Positions 27,945 through 36,718 of a stretch of 64,000 nt of DNA are shown here, piece after piece (positions within the stretch are counted from its first letter, which is position 1; each line of letters begins with the position of its first letter). This DNA comes from Ensifer sp. USDA 6670. Lineage in GTDB: Bacteria > Pseudomonadota > Alphaproteobacteria > Rhizobiales > Rhizobiaceae. The stretch lies in assembly GCA_000421085.1 (NCBI GenBank), contig ATWE01000003.1, positions 124,001-188,000 on the forward strand, given 5' to 3'. A program made the translations under genes and the position numbers. The notes beneath the pieces were generated by a model. That model had not been told where the DNA came from. It searched no databases and saw only the letters and a list, made by a program, of their open reading frames with translations.

Positions 27945-28757
27945 GTGGCGGAGGCGCAAGACACGATAAATCGCAGGGCAAGGGGTCTCGACCGGGCCTT
28001 CGAGATCCTCGATTTCCTGCGCCTGCAGCGTCAGCCCCTGCGCCCGAACGAAATCGCGCAAGGGATCGGCGCGCCGCGGTCGTCGGTCTATGAGCTCGTC
28101 AACCTGCTCATCCGCCAGGGGATCATCGAGTATCGCGGCGATGACGGCCGCGTCTTTCTCGGGCGCAAGCTCTATTTCCTCGGCGCGGCCTATGCCGAAC
28201 AGTTCGACCTGATGCGCGAGAGCGAGCATCTTCTGGCGCGGATCGCCGAGGAGACGCGCGAGACGGCTCAGATGTGCCAGCTCGAAGGCAACAAATATGC
28301 CGTCGTTCTGATGAACGAGGGGAGCCGTCCGTTCCGCATCTCCACCAATATCGGCGAACCGGTCGCCATTCCGTGGACGGCATCCGGCCGTCTCCTCGTG
28401 GATCACATGAGCGACGACGAGATCCTGGCCTTCATACCGCAGGAGGATTTCGTCCTGCCGGATGGCGCGCGCCTTGAGCCGTCCGAATTCATAGCTCAGG
28501 TCCGCAATGCCAAGAAGGAAGGCTATTTCACCTTCAACAGCATCGTCGACAGCTTCACCCATTGCTTCGCCGTGCCGGTCTACGACGCGGAAGCGATCTG
28601 CATCGCGACGCTCTGCTTGGTCGCGCCGAAAGAGGACGGTCTGCGCAATCGCGACGCCTATCTCCGCGTGCTGATCGAGGGAGCTTCCGAGCTTTCCGAG
28701 AAGCTTGGCTATCGCAACGACCGCGCGGCTTCGGCGCGAACGGCTGCTGGCGGGTGA
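27945..28757 (+). CDS. IclR-family transcriptional regulator
   Basis: This 270-residue protein has an N-terminal winged HTH (about residues 12-70: RRARGLDRAFEILDFLRL, then LRPNEIAQGIGAPRSSVYE) and a C-terminal IclR effector domain (about 85-255, including ETAQMCQLEGNKYAVVLM and AIPWTASGRLLVDHM). The start is the GTG at 27945, five bases after AAGGAGG (27933-27939); a TTG at 27897 would overlap ridA. It is the probable regulator of the adjacent amino acid importer and PLP-enzyme genes. Confidence 0.87.
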   Translation: MAEAQDTINRRARGLDRAFEILDFLRLQRQPLRPNEIAQGIGAPRSSVYELVNLLIRQGIIEYRGDDGRVFLGRKLYFLGAAYAEQFDLMRESEHLLARIAEETRETAQMCQLEGNKYAVVLMNEGSRPFRISTNIGEPVAIPWTASGRLLVDHMSDDEILAFIPQEDFVLPDGARLEPSEFIAQVRNAKKEGYFTFNSIVDSFTHCFAVPVYDAEAICIATLCLVAPKEDGLRNRDAYLRVLIEGASELSEKLGYRNDRAASARTAAGG

Positions 28758-28798
28758 CAGTCGCCTGCGTGTTTGGCGGCGGTAGCTCGCCCTTCTCT

Positions 28799-29881
28799 CT
28801 ATTCCGTTCTAAGCGAGCGGCCGCTTTCCGGATCGAACAGATGCAGGGCCGTCTCGTCGAAGGTGAAGGCATGGGCCGATCCCGAGCGGAGTGCGGTGCG
28901 TGGCGGCAGGCAGGCGGTGATCCGCTGGCTGCCGACCGTGGCCGTGGTCACGAGTTCCGGCCCTGTGAGTTCCACCACCTCGATGTTAGCGGCCAATCGC
29001 GGGCCCCCTGACCCGGCTGCGAGCCGCAATGCCTCCGGCCGAATGCCGACCTTCACGCGCCGTCCCGCGGAGGCGGCCCCGTTAAAGGCCGCCGGCAGGG
29101 GAAGCACCTCCTCGCAGCCGTCGAGCTTCAGGCCGCTTGCGTTCACCTCTGCATCGAGAATGTTCATCGGCGGCGAGCCGACGAAGCCGGCGACATAGAG
29201 TGTCGCGGGGCGGTCGTAGACCTCTTCCGGCGTGGCGAGCTGCTCGATGCGGCCGTCGCGCATCACGGCGATGCGGGTTGCGAGCGTCATAGCCTCGATC
29301 TGGTCGTGGGTCACATAGACAACCGTCGTTTTCAGCATCTGGTGCAGGCGTTTGAGTTCGGTGCGCATTTCCATCCGAAGCTTGGCGTCGAGGTTCGACA
29401 GCGGCTCGTCGAAGAGGAACACCTGGGGGTTGCGAACCAGAGCCCGGCCGATCGCGACGCGCTGACGCTGACCGCCGGAAAGCTGGCTCGGCTTCCGGTC
29501 GAGCAGAGTCTCGATCTGCAGCAGCCTTGCGGTGTCGCGCACCGCCTTGTCGCGCTCGGTCGGCGGCACGCGGCGCATTTCGAGGCCGAAGCCGATGTTT
29601 CGGGCGACGCTCAGGTTCGGATAGAGCGCATAGGACTGAAACACCATCGCGATGTCGCGGTCCTTGGGATGGACCCCCAGGACCGAACGCTCGCCGATCA
29701 GGATGTCGCCGCCGCTCGGTTCGGCAAGCCCGGCAATGATGTTGAGGAGCGTGGACTTACCGCAGCCGGAGGAACCGAGCAGCACGAGGAACTCGCCGCT
29801 TTCGAGCGCGATGTCGATGCCCTTCAGCGTTTCCACCTCGCCGTAGCGCTTGTGGATGTTGCGGATTTCGAGAGCGCTCAT
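28799..29881 (-). CDS. Sugar ABC transporter ATP-binding protein (UgpC/MalK type)
   Basis: This 360-residue ATPase has Walker A GSSGCGKST (residues 36-44), FQSYALYPNLSVARN at the Q-loop, [33 protein letters not shown] and YVTHDQIEAMTLATRIAVM, then the C-terminal TOBE/MalK-like domain with KVGIRPEALRL. It is the last gene of a minus-strand operon encoding a carbohydrate importer, kinase and SIS isomerase, and overlaps the kinase gene by ATGA. The convergent IclR gene ends 41 bases away. Confidence 0.92.
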   Translation of the reverse strand: MSALEIRNIHKRYGEVETLKGIDIALESGEFLVLLGSSGCGKSTLLNIIAGLAEPSGGDILIGERSVLGVHPKDRDIAMVFQSYALYPNLSVARNIGFGLEMRRVPPTERDKAVRDTARLLQIETLLDRKPSQLSGGQRQRVAIGRALVRNPQVFLFDEPLSNLDAKLRMEMRTELKRLHQMLKTTVVYVTHDQIEAMTLATRIAVMRDGRIEQLATPEEVYDRPATLYVAGFVGSPPMNILDAEVNASGLKLDGCEEVLPLPAAFNGAASAGRRVKVGIRPEALRLAAGSGGPRLAANIEVVELTGPELVTTATVGSQRITACLPPRTALRSGSAHAFTFDETALHLFDPESGRSLRTE

Positions 29882-30819
29882 CGCCTGGATTCCTCGAGGA
29901 AGGCCGAAAGGGGCTTGCCGTAGCGGCGCGGAAGGGTGGAGATCGCTTCCGAGGCGGTCGTGACCCCGGTCCTGAGGCAGGCTTCGAGGGGCATGTCGGC
30001 GGCGAGTGCCGCCAGGAAGCCCGCATTGAAGACGTCACCGGCGCCGATCGTATCGACGACCTGAACCTGCGGCGCCGGTACGGAAAACATTCCGCCGTCC
30101 CGATCGATGGCGAGCGCTCCATTGGGGCCGCGCTTGACGACGACAATGGCATCTTCAGGCATTTCGCCCTTCAGGCTCAGCGCCGCTTCGGCCGGATCGG
30201 ACCGACCCGTAAGCGTGGTCGTCTCCACCTCGTTGAAAAGGGCGCAATGACAGCGTTTCAACCAGGCGAGCGTCTTATGTCTGTTTGTCTGCGTCCAGCC
30301 CTCGAGCGGCCACCCGGTGTCGAGCGCCACGGCGACATCGTGGGCGTCCGCCCATTCGAAAAGCGCGTCATAGCCAAGAGTGAGCGCGTCCGTCAGGAAG
30401 GAACCGGAGAGCAGCGCATAGCCGCCTCGAAGTTGGTTGCCGTCGAGCATCGAGTGCACTTCCGGGAAGCTGAACAGCGGCAGATGGCCGCGCGTGGTGA
30501 AGAAGGTGCGTTCGCCATCCGGGTGGGTAATGCCCACCGAAAGCGTCGTGCCGACCGCTTCCACCGGCCAATTGCGGGAACGCTCCCCGAAAGCCTCCTT
30601 CAACCAGGTGCCGAACTGATCGTTGCCGACATTGGCGGCAATGACATAGTCCACGCCAAGCGAATCCCAGGCAAGAGCGTTGTTGCCCGCGCAGCCGCCG
30701 ACGCGCAGCTCGTCGTGATCGACGATGATCTCGGTGCCGGGCTTCGGCCAGGGTTCGGCCGGGCCGAGTATGAGATCGACGTTGACGTTGCCGATGGCTG
30801 CAAGCGGACGCATCGTCAT
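29878..30819 (-). CDS. PfkB-family carbohydrate kinase
   Basis: This 313-residue ribokinase-fold enzyme has GGCAGNNALAW (substrate and lid region, about residues 37-47) and the C-terminal PfkB signature DTIGAGDVFNAGFLAAL (about 252-268), which includes the catalytic base Asp of GAGD. It would phosphorylate the imported sugar or its derivative. It overlaps both neighbours by ATGA, between the SIS protein and the ATPase. The exact substrate is unknown; context with a SIS isomerase suggests an amino sugar or a keto-sugar intermediate. Confidence 0.88.
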   Translation of the reverse strand: MTMRPLAAIGNVNVDLILGPAEPWPKPGTEIIVDHDELRVGGCAGNNALAWDSLGVDYVIAANVGNDQFGTWLKEAFGERSRNWPVEAVGTTLSVGITHPDGERTFFTTRGHLPLFSFPEVHSMLDGNQLRGGYALLSGSFLTDALTLGYDALFEWADAHDVAVALDTGWPLEGWTQTNRHKTLAWLKRCHCALFNEVETTTLTGRSDPAEAALSLKGEMPEDAIVVVKRGPNGALAIDRDGGMFSVPAPQVQVVDTIGAGDVFNAGFLAALAADMPLEACLRTGVTTASEAISTLPRRYGKPLSAFLEESRR

Positions 30820-31841
30820 TCGCTCCGGGTGACCTTGGTGGATCGCACCGGCGTGCCGGCGTTTTCGACGCGGGCGTCGGCAAAGGCGATCATCAGGGAT
30901 TGCGCGACCGGAAGCATAGCGAGGATCGCGGCCATGCCCGCCGCCGTCTTGAAGCGGATCGTCGCGGCACCCGCCGCCGGAGGCTCGTCCGACGCGTCGA
31001 AGACGATAACCGGCGAGCCGGCTTCGGCTGCCGAGGTTGCCATGGCTCCGACGAGCTTGGCGGTCGGATCGGCGGCGCGGAAGAGGACGACCCCGATAGA
31101 AGGCCCCAGCATTTCCATCGGGCCGTGGCGCAACTGCCCGCCTTCGAGCGAAAAACAGGGGAGACGGGAGAGTTCCGTAAGTCCAAGGGCGATCGCTTCG
31201 GCGAGACCCTGCAGTTTGCGGCCGGAGGTGACGATCGCGCCGACATCGGCGAGCGTTGCGAGGGCGCCATCGATTGCCGGCGCCTCGGGATCCTTAAGGG
31301 CGCGAAGTGCGTCGGTCGGGTCGGCGCCGAGGGCGGCAAGGACCGCCAGGTGCAGCGCAAAGGTCACCGTCAGGCTGCGCGTGGCCGCAAAGGCCCGCTC
31401 CGTCCCGCCTGATCCGACGAGCGAAGGCACGGCCTTGGCCAGAAATGCGTCCTCTTCGAGCGTCAGCCCGAATGTCTCGCTCGTGCCGCCATCCGTTTCG
31501 CGGAACCAGCGCAGCACTTCCGCGCTTTCGCCCGATTGCGAAGTGACGAGAATGGCCTTGCGTTCGATCGAAAGCGGCTGGCCGAGTTGTTCGGAAAGCG
31601 GCACGGCAACCGCTTCGATGCCAAGGGCGCGATAGAGCGGTTCGACGGCGCGCCCCACGGCATGCGAGCCGCCCATGCCGAGAAGCAGAAGGCGGCCCGT
31701 CGACTTCAGCGATGCGGCGATACGCTGCGCCGTGGCCGTCGCTGCCTCGTAGGAAGCGATCGCGTCGGCATGCTGACGCGCCATCTCCCGGTCGATTGCA
31801 ATGAGCCCTGCCGGGCGGTCCTTCGATATGCTCATGGTCAT
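30816..31841 (-). CDS. SIS-domain sugar isomerase/deaminase (AgaS/GlmS C-terminal type)
   Basis: This 341-residue protein has two SIS folds: LLLGMGGSHAVGRAVEPL and ILVTSQSGESAEVLRWF in the first half, and LPCFSLEGGQLRHGPMEML and VVLFRAADPTAKLV in the second. This resembles the isomerase half of glucosamine-6-phosphate synthase and the AgaS or FrlB deaminases. Such enzymes deaminate or isomerise amino-sugar phosphates or fructosamine phosphates. The start at 31841 overlaps the upstream permease stop (ATGA); a longer frame only reads through that permease. Next to a PfkB kinase it implies sugar-amine catabolism. Confidence 0.85.
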   Translation of the reverse strand: MTMSISKDRPAGLIAIDREMARQHADAIASYEAATATAQRIAASLKSTGRLLLLGMGGSHAVGRAVEPLYRALGIEAVAVPLSEQLGQPLSIERKAILVTSQSGESAEVLRWFRETDGGTSETFGLTLEEDAFLAKAVPSLVGSGGTERAFAATRSLTVTFALHLAVLAALGADPTDALRALKDPEAPAIDGALATLADVGAIVTSGRKLQGLAEAIALGLTELSRLPCFSLEGGQLRHGPMEMLGPSIGVVLFRAADPTAKLVGAMATSAAEAGSPVIVFDASDEPPAAGAATIRFKTAAGMAAILAMLPVAQSLMIAFADARVENAGTPVRSTKVTRSE

Positions 31842-32683
31842 CCTTTGACGCCGCCGCTGGTGAGCCCGGAAATCAGGGCTCTCTGCATGATAAGGCCGAT
31901 CAGCACCGGGGGCAGGGCGGCAAGCACCCCGGCGGTTGCGATCAGCCCGTAGTCCGAAACACGGCCGCCGGCGAGGTCGGCGATGGCGACCGTGAGGGTC
32001 TTGGCGCGCAGGTCGGAGGTGAAGAGCAGCGCGTAGAAGAATTCGTCCCAGGCGAGCAGGAAGGCGAATAGCGCCGAGGTTGCCATGACAGGGGCGGCAA
32101 GCGGCAGTGTCAGTATCCTCAGGATCTGGTCCAGCCGCGCGCCATCGATCATCGCCGCGCTCTCGATCTCCCGCGGTATCGAATCGAAGCCCGATTTCAG
32201 GAGCCAGGTCGTGAAAGGGGCAAGAATGGTGAGGTAGACGAGCGCTAGGCCAAAGACGGAATTGAGCAGGCCGAAATAGGCAAGACCCATATAGAGTGGC
32301 ACGGCAAGGGCGACAGGCGGCAGCATATAGGTGGCGATCACCGCGTAGAGCGACCAGGCGACGGCCGGGGTGCGCGATACGGCCCAGGCGGCCGGAACGG
32401 CGACGATCACAGCGGCGAGCGTCGCCATTCCGGCGACCTTGAGGCTGTTCAGGAGCGAGGCGATGAAGGCCGCACCGGCACTGTTCTCGACAGCCGACAA
32501 AAGGGTGCGGTACCGCGAGAGGTCGATGTCGCTCGGCCACCAGGCAAGCGGCTTGGCACTGAGGTCCGCGGCAGGCGAAATGCTCATGATCAGCAGCCAG
32601 GCGACCGGCGCGAGGATGACGACGGCGAGAAGCAGGGCACTCGCATGGATGAAGACGGAAAAGAGGGGGCTTTGGCGTTCCAT
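31838..32683 (-). CDS. Sugar ABC transporter permease (MalG type)
   Basis: This 281-residue inner-membrane protein starts MERQSPLFSVFIHASALLLA, has about six hydrophobic helices and the MalG EAA-type loop IPREIESAAMIDGARLDQIL. The start at 32683 overlaps by one base the stop of the MalF-type gene (TGATG). It forms the channel with that protein. Confidence 0.9.
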   Translation of the reverse strand: MERQSPLFSVFIHASALLLAVVILAPVAWLLIMSISPAADLSAKPLAWWPSDIDLSRYRTLLSAVENSAGAAFIASLLNSLKVAGMATLAAVIVAVPAAWAVSRTPAVAWSLYAVIATYMLPPVALAVPLYMGLAYFGLLNSVFGLALVYLTILAPFTTWLLKSGFDSIPREIESAAMIDGARLDQILRILTLPLAAPVMATSALFAFLLAWDEFFYALLFTSDLRAKTLTVAIADLAGGRVSDYGLIATAGVLAALPPVLIGLIMQRALISGLTSGGVKG

Positions 32684-33564
32684 CACGAAGCTCCGGCAGC
32701 CTTTCGCAGGAGCGCCGCATAGGCGACGGCAAGAATTGTCACGAGCAGGGTGACGATGAGTGCCAGCGACGCTCCGGAGCCTGCTCGCTGGAAGGAAAAC
32801 GCTTCCTGATAGACGAGAATGGAGAGCGTGCGCGTGCTGTTCGCCGGTCCGCCGCGTGTCATCACCCAGATGATGTCGAAGACCTTGAATGCCTCGATGG
32901 TCCGCAGCACCAGCGCCACCAGCAGCGGGCCGGCGAGATAGGGCATGATGACGAACCGGAAACGGTTGAACGGACCGGCCCCATCGACGAGCGATGCAGC
33001 AGTGATGTCGCGCGGTACGGCCTGGAGCGCGGCGAGTGCGATCAGCGCCACCAGCGGGAAGTTCTTCCAGCAATCCGCGACGATCAGCGCGGCAAGCGCC
33101 GTTCCCGGCTCGCCGAGCCAGGAGCGATAGCTGTCGAGGAGGCCGAGCTGCGTCAGCGCGGCATTGAGCGCGCCATATTCCGGATTGTAGACGAGCCGCC
33201 AGAGCGTCGCGTTGACCACCGTCGGCAGCGCCCACGGCAGGATCATCAATGCGCGAAGCGCCGTTCGCCCGCGGAATCGCTGGTTGAGAAGGAGCGCGGC
33301 AAGAACGCCGAGCACCATTTCTGCGGCAACCGAAATGACTGCGAACCAGGTCGTGGTGACAAGTGCCCGCTGAAAGTTCGATCCGGTCAGCACCTTGATG
33401 TAGTTCGCCGGTCCTACGAAATCGCCCTCGGAGCCGACAAGCTTCGCATCGGTGAAGGACAGCCGAACGGTATCGACGAGCGGCCAGCCGATGACGGCGG
33501 TCATCACCACGAGGAGCGGCAACATCAGAAGCCACGCGCGCGTCGAAATCCAGGTGCCGGTCAT
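32683..33564 (-). CDS. Sugar ABC transporter permease (MalF type)
   Basis: This 293-residue membrane protein begins MTGTWISTRAWLLMLPLLVV, with the MalF-type loop VPRDITAASLVDGAGPFNRF for ATPase docking. The start at 33564 is preceded by AGAGGTTTCC. A longer frame would translate the interspersed repeat at 33630-33660 and is rejected. It lies 257 bases downstream of the binding-protein gene, that repeat filling much of the gap. Confidence 0.88.
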   Translation of the reverse strand: MTGTWISTRAWLLMLPLLVVMTAVIGWPLVDTVRLSFTDAKLVGSEGDFVGPANYIKVLTGSNFQRALVTTTWFAVISVAAEMVLGVLAALLLNQRFRGRTALRALMILPWALPTVVNATLWRLVYNPEYGALNAALTQLGLLDSYRSWLGEPGTALAALIVADCWKNFPLVALIALAALQAVPRDITAASLVDGAGPFNRFRFVIMPYLAGPLLVALVLRTIEAFKVFDIIWVMTRGGPANSTRTLSILVYQEAFSFQRAGSGASLALIVTLLVTILAVAYAALLRKAAGAS

Positions 33565-33629
33565 GAATGGAAACCTCTTCTGCGGTAGCTGCCGGCAAGG
33601 CTTCTCTCCCGCGCCGCGGACGCGGCGCT

Positions 33630-33751
33630 GCTGGATTCCTGTGACGAGCACAGGAATGAGGGAGGAGGCGAGGGTGCAATCCCCCGATGCGCTTCACATG
33701 TCGTGGCGGCAGTGAACTTGCTCATTCCTGTGCCGGTCACAGGAATCCAGC
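33630..33751. repeat. Interspersed palindromic repeat, copy 2 (within a transporter operon)
   Basis: The 31-base palindromic unit seen at 17277-17391 occurs here inverted at 33630-33660 and forward at 33721-33751, i.e. in the opposite order to copy 1. It also shares the CCGCGCCGC flank and the CCAAGTC-TTGGG-TGAAAGA tail (33752-33778). The element sits inside an operon, between the binding-protein stop (33822) and the permease start (33564). Its RNA could form strong hairpins that favour binding-protein expression over the membrane subunits. Confidence 0.75.
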
Positions 33752-33821
33752 CAGCCCAAGTCTTTGGGCTGAAAGACCCCTCCCGCAAATCAGGGACATG
33801 ACCGTTCATGCGAGGATTGGA

Positions 33822-35060
33822 TCAGAGACCGCTATTCTCGGCGGCGCTCTTCAGTGCGTCTTCCGCAGATGCCTGGCCGAGCAGCGCTTCCTGGATCGCC
33901 TGCTGCAGGGCGGTCGAAAGCTCCTGATATTTCGGCGTCGTCGGGCGCGGATACATGGCGGCAAGTCCACGCTTGGCAGCGGCGATCAGCTCCTCCTGGC
34001 CCTTCGTCACCTCGGGGTCCTCATAGGAGGATGCCCAGATTGGGAGGCTCAGCTTGGCATAGGCGTTCTGCGTCTCCTGCGAGGTCATATGGACGATATA
34101 TTTCCAGGCTTCTTCGGGGTGCTTGCTGGTCGCGGTGATGCCCAGCCCCATGGAGCCGTTGACCGCCGAAACCTCGCTCTTGCCGGCAGCGCCCGGAGCC
34201 GGAACGACGCCGACCTTGCCGGCCACCTTGCTCTCCTTGGGATCGTTGGCGAGATTGTACATGTAGGTCCAGTTGAGCGCGAAGGCGGCTTCACCGTTCT
34301 GGAAGACCTTCCGTACATCCTCTTCGAGGAATTCCTTCGAGTTCGGGTTGGTAAGCCCCGACGTGTAGCTCGTCACCATGTAGTTCAGCGCATCGAGCCC
34401 GCCGCCGGTGGTGAAGGCCGGCTTGCCGCCGTCGAGGAACTTGCCGCCATAGGCGCTGACCAGCGTGGCGTAGTCGCAGATCGCCGCTTCCGCCTGAGAC
34501 CAGCTCCAGGCTATCGGGCTTTCGAGCAGCCCCTTGTCCTTGATCGCCTTGGCCTGCTCGGCAAGTTCCTCCCAGGTCTTCGGCGGTTCCTTGATACCGG
34601 CTTTCTCAAGGATTTCCTTGTTGTAGAAGAGATATTTCGTGTCGAGGATCCACGGCATTCCGTAACGTTTGCCGTCATATTCCACGGTCGTCCATGCTCC
34701 CGGCAGGACACCTTTGTTCATCTCGTCCGTGACGCGGTCCGTGACGTCGAGGAGAACGTTGTTGGCCGCGTATTCGGCAGGCCAGATCACGTCGAAGAGG
34801 ACGACGTCATAGCCGCCGCCGGAACCCTGGGCGAGCACCGTCTTGTCGTGAAGTCCCTCATAAGGGACGAATTCGAGATTGACCTTGATGTCCGGGTTGG
34901 CCTTGGCGAACGCATCCGTCATGGCGCGGACATCGGCCTCGCTATAGGCGGCCTGCGCCATGAACAGCGCGTTCAGCGTCGTTTCCGCCTGAGCATGGCC
35001 GGTGAAGCCAGCCCCGATGAGCGTCGCGCCGATCAAAGCGTTGCGTGTGGATTTCAACAT
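33822..35060 (-). CDS. Sugar ABC transporter substrate-binding protein
   Basis: This 412-residue periplasmic protein has a signal peptide (MLKSTRNALIGATLIGAGFT, cleaved after HAQA) and a family 1 solute-binding fold with YDVVLFDVIWPAEYAANNVL and GMPWILDTKYLFYNKEIL, typical of oligosaccharide and polyol binders. The start follows a GGAGGCGACA ribosome site. It is the first gene of the operon binding protein-permease-permease-SIS-PfkB-ATPase and diverges from a ROK regulator across a 222-base region containing a palindromic operator. Confidence 0.9.
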   Translation of the reverse strand: MLKSTRNALIGATLIGAGFTGHAQAETTLNALFMAQAAYSEADVRAMTDAFAKANPDIKVNLEFVPYEGLHDKTVLAQGSGGGYDVVLFDVIWPAEYAANNVLLDVTDRVTDEMNKGVLPGAWTTVEYDGKRYGMPWILDTKYLFYNKEILEKAGIKEPPKTWEELAEQAKAIKDKGLLESPIAWSWSQAEAAICDYATLVSAYGGKFLDGGKPAFTTGGGLDALNYMVTSYTSGLTNPNSKEFLEEDVRKVFQNGEAAFALNWTYMYNLANDPKESKVAGKVGVVPAPGAAGKSEVSAVNGSMGLGITATSKHPEEAWKYIVHMTSQETQNAYAKLSLPIWASSYEDPEVTKGQEELIAAAKRGLAAMYPRPTTPKYQELSTALQQAIQEALLGQASAEDALKSAAENSGL

Positions 35061-35220
35061 TGTCGCCTCCAGTAGCTGACCGTTGCAGTCTTCGCGGCGC
35101 GCTTGCCGCGCCGAACAGGAATTCCGCCGCTTTTCGCGGCCGCCTTCGACAAATCAAACCGGAGCGTTCGCGGGCATTTCCGGGCCGCTTTCGTTCCCCC
35201 GAGGTTCTTCGACCTCTTAT

Positions 35221-35241
35221 TAAGTCAATTGTCTTGACTTA
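35221..35241. promoter_or_regulatory. Palindromic operator between sugar importer and ROK regulator
   Basis: TAAGTCAA (35221-35228) and TTGACTTA (35234-35241) form a perfect eight-base inverted repeat around TTGTC. It lies in the divergent region, 42 bases before the ROK start codon and about 160 before the binding-protein start. The TTGACT of each arm could also act as a -35 box in either direction. It is a good candidate for the binding site of the adjacent ROK repressor. Confidence 0.55.
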
Positions 35242-35282
35242 TTTCTTGTTCAATAGTCCAGATGTGTCAAGAGGATTTGTTG

Positions 35283-36512
35283 ATGAACGAGATCCGCCCG
35301 ATCCGGGCCAAGAGCGGCACCAATCAGGAAGGCGCGAGCGCACACAACCGCCGTGTCATGATCGACGCTCTGCGGCTGAACGGGCACCTGTCGCGGGCGG
35401 ATCTGGCGCGCGCGACCGCACTCACCAAGCAAACCGTTTCCAACATCATCGAGGAGCTCGAGAACGACGGGCTCGTGGCGTCGCTTGCCGCGGTGCGCAA
35501 GGGGCGGGGACAGCCATCGACGCCCTATCGGCTGGTACCGGAAGGCGCCTTTGCCATCGGCCTTCAGATCGATCGCCATGTGACGCGCACGGTCGCCGTC
35601 GACCTGATCGGCACAGTACTCGCCCGCAACGAGTTGATCCTGCCGGCCGGCGGTCCTGAGACGGGTGTAGAGACCATACTGGCACTGATCGACGAAACAC
35701 GGCAGGAACTTTCGGCCATCGCAACGCAATCCAGGGACCGTCTGGTGGGGCTGGGCGTCGCGATGCCGGGCCCGTTCGGCGTCGACGCCGACGCGGACGA
35801 TCCCTGGATGATGGCTGCCTGGCAGAGCTTTCCCTTGCTTGATAGGCTCTCGGCCGGGACTGGTCTCGACGTGCGCCTCCAAAATGACGCGGCGGCGGCC
35901 GCGACCGCGGAAAAGATGGTCGGCGCTGCCCATGGAGTCGACCACGCCCTCTGCGTCTATCTCGGTTACGGTCTTGGAGCGGGGCTGATCCTCAATGGCG
36001 AACTCTATCGTGGCGCGCATGGCAATGCCGGCGAGATCGGCATGATTCTGAGCAGGCCGCGTGGCGGCGCCGACGACGGGAGGGCACCGCTGGAGCACCG
36101 GATATCGATCGCCTCGCTGTGCAGGATTCTCGAGATCGATCCCGCCGATGGCGATCTCTACGGCCGCATCGATGCCGTCGCTGGTTTGAAGGATCGTCGC
36201 GTGGCTGACTGGATCGCAGACGCGGCGTTCGAATTGCAGCCGACGATCCAGTTGCTCGAAACGGTTTTCGATCCGCAGACGATCATTCTATGCGGCGGCA
36301 TGCCCCCCGGGCTCGCTCGCCTTCTCATGGACGCCCTCCACCCGCTGCTGCCGTCGATCGCCGAGCGGCGGCAACGCAGCGCGCCGCGGCTGCAACTGGG
36401 TTTCACGGACCCGTGGGCGGTTGCGATCGGTGCCGCGGCCGAGCCGATCAGTCGGACCTTCGATCCGCGTTTTTCAGCGATCCTGAAGACGCGGGCCGCG
36501 GGGTCGCCCTGA
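35283..36512 (+). CDS. ROK-family transcriptional regulator (NagC/XylR type)
   Basis: This 409-residue protein has an N-terminal winged HTH (about residues 20-75: HNRRVMIDALRLNGHLSRAD, then ALTKQTVSNIIEELEND) and a C-terminal ROK sugar-kinase-like domain (LGVAMPGPFGVDAD; YLGYGLGAGLILNGELYRG; GNAGEIGM). The usual zinc motif CxCGxxGC is not visible after GNAGEIGM. The start at 35283 follows AAGAGGA by seven bases. It diverges from the sugar importer operon and probably represses it until the imported sugar or its phosphate binds. Confidence 0.88.
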   Translation: MNEIRPIRAKSGTNQEGASAHNRRVMIDALRLNGHLSRADLARATALTKQTVSNIIEELENDGLVASLAAVRKGRGQPSTPYRLVPEGAFAIGLQIDRHVTRTVAVDLIGTVLARNELILPAGGPETGVETILALIDETRQELSAIATQSRDRLVGLGVAMPGPFGVDADADDPWMMAAWQSFPLLDRLSAGTGLDVRLQNDAAAAATAEKMVGAAHGVDHALCVYLGYGLGAGLILNGELYRGAHGNAGEIGMILSRPRGGADDGRAPLEHRISIASLCRILEIDPADGDLYGRIDAVAGLKDRRVADWIADAAFELQPTIQLLETVFDPQTIILCGGMPPGLARLLMDALHPLLPSIAERRQRSAPRLQLGFTDPWAVAIGAAAEPISRTFDPRFSAILKTRAAGSP

Positions 36513-36718
36513 GCGCTCCCGGCGCGGCGAACCGCTCGCGGAGATACGGATTGCTATTCTTACTTGAAATATTGCCGATATAGCGCTTAAATGCCCACCA
36601 GTCGGCGGGATCACATTTAACTGCTGCACGATTATTTGATTGCGTCTGCAACATTTCGCAGACGGCTACCTTTTTATTTGCATACCATTTTTATTATTTA
36701 AATCAGAGGGATTGCGAT

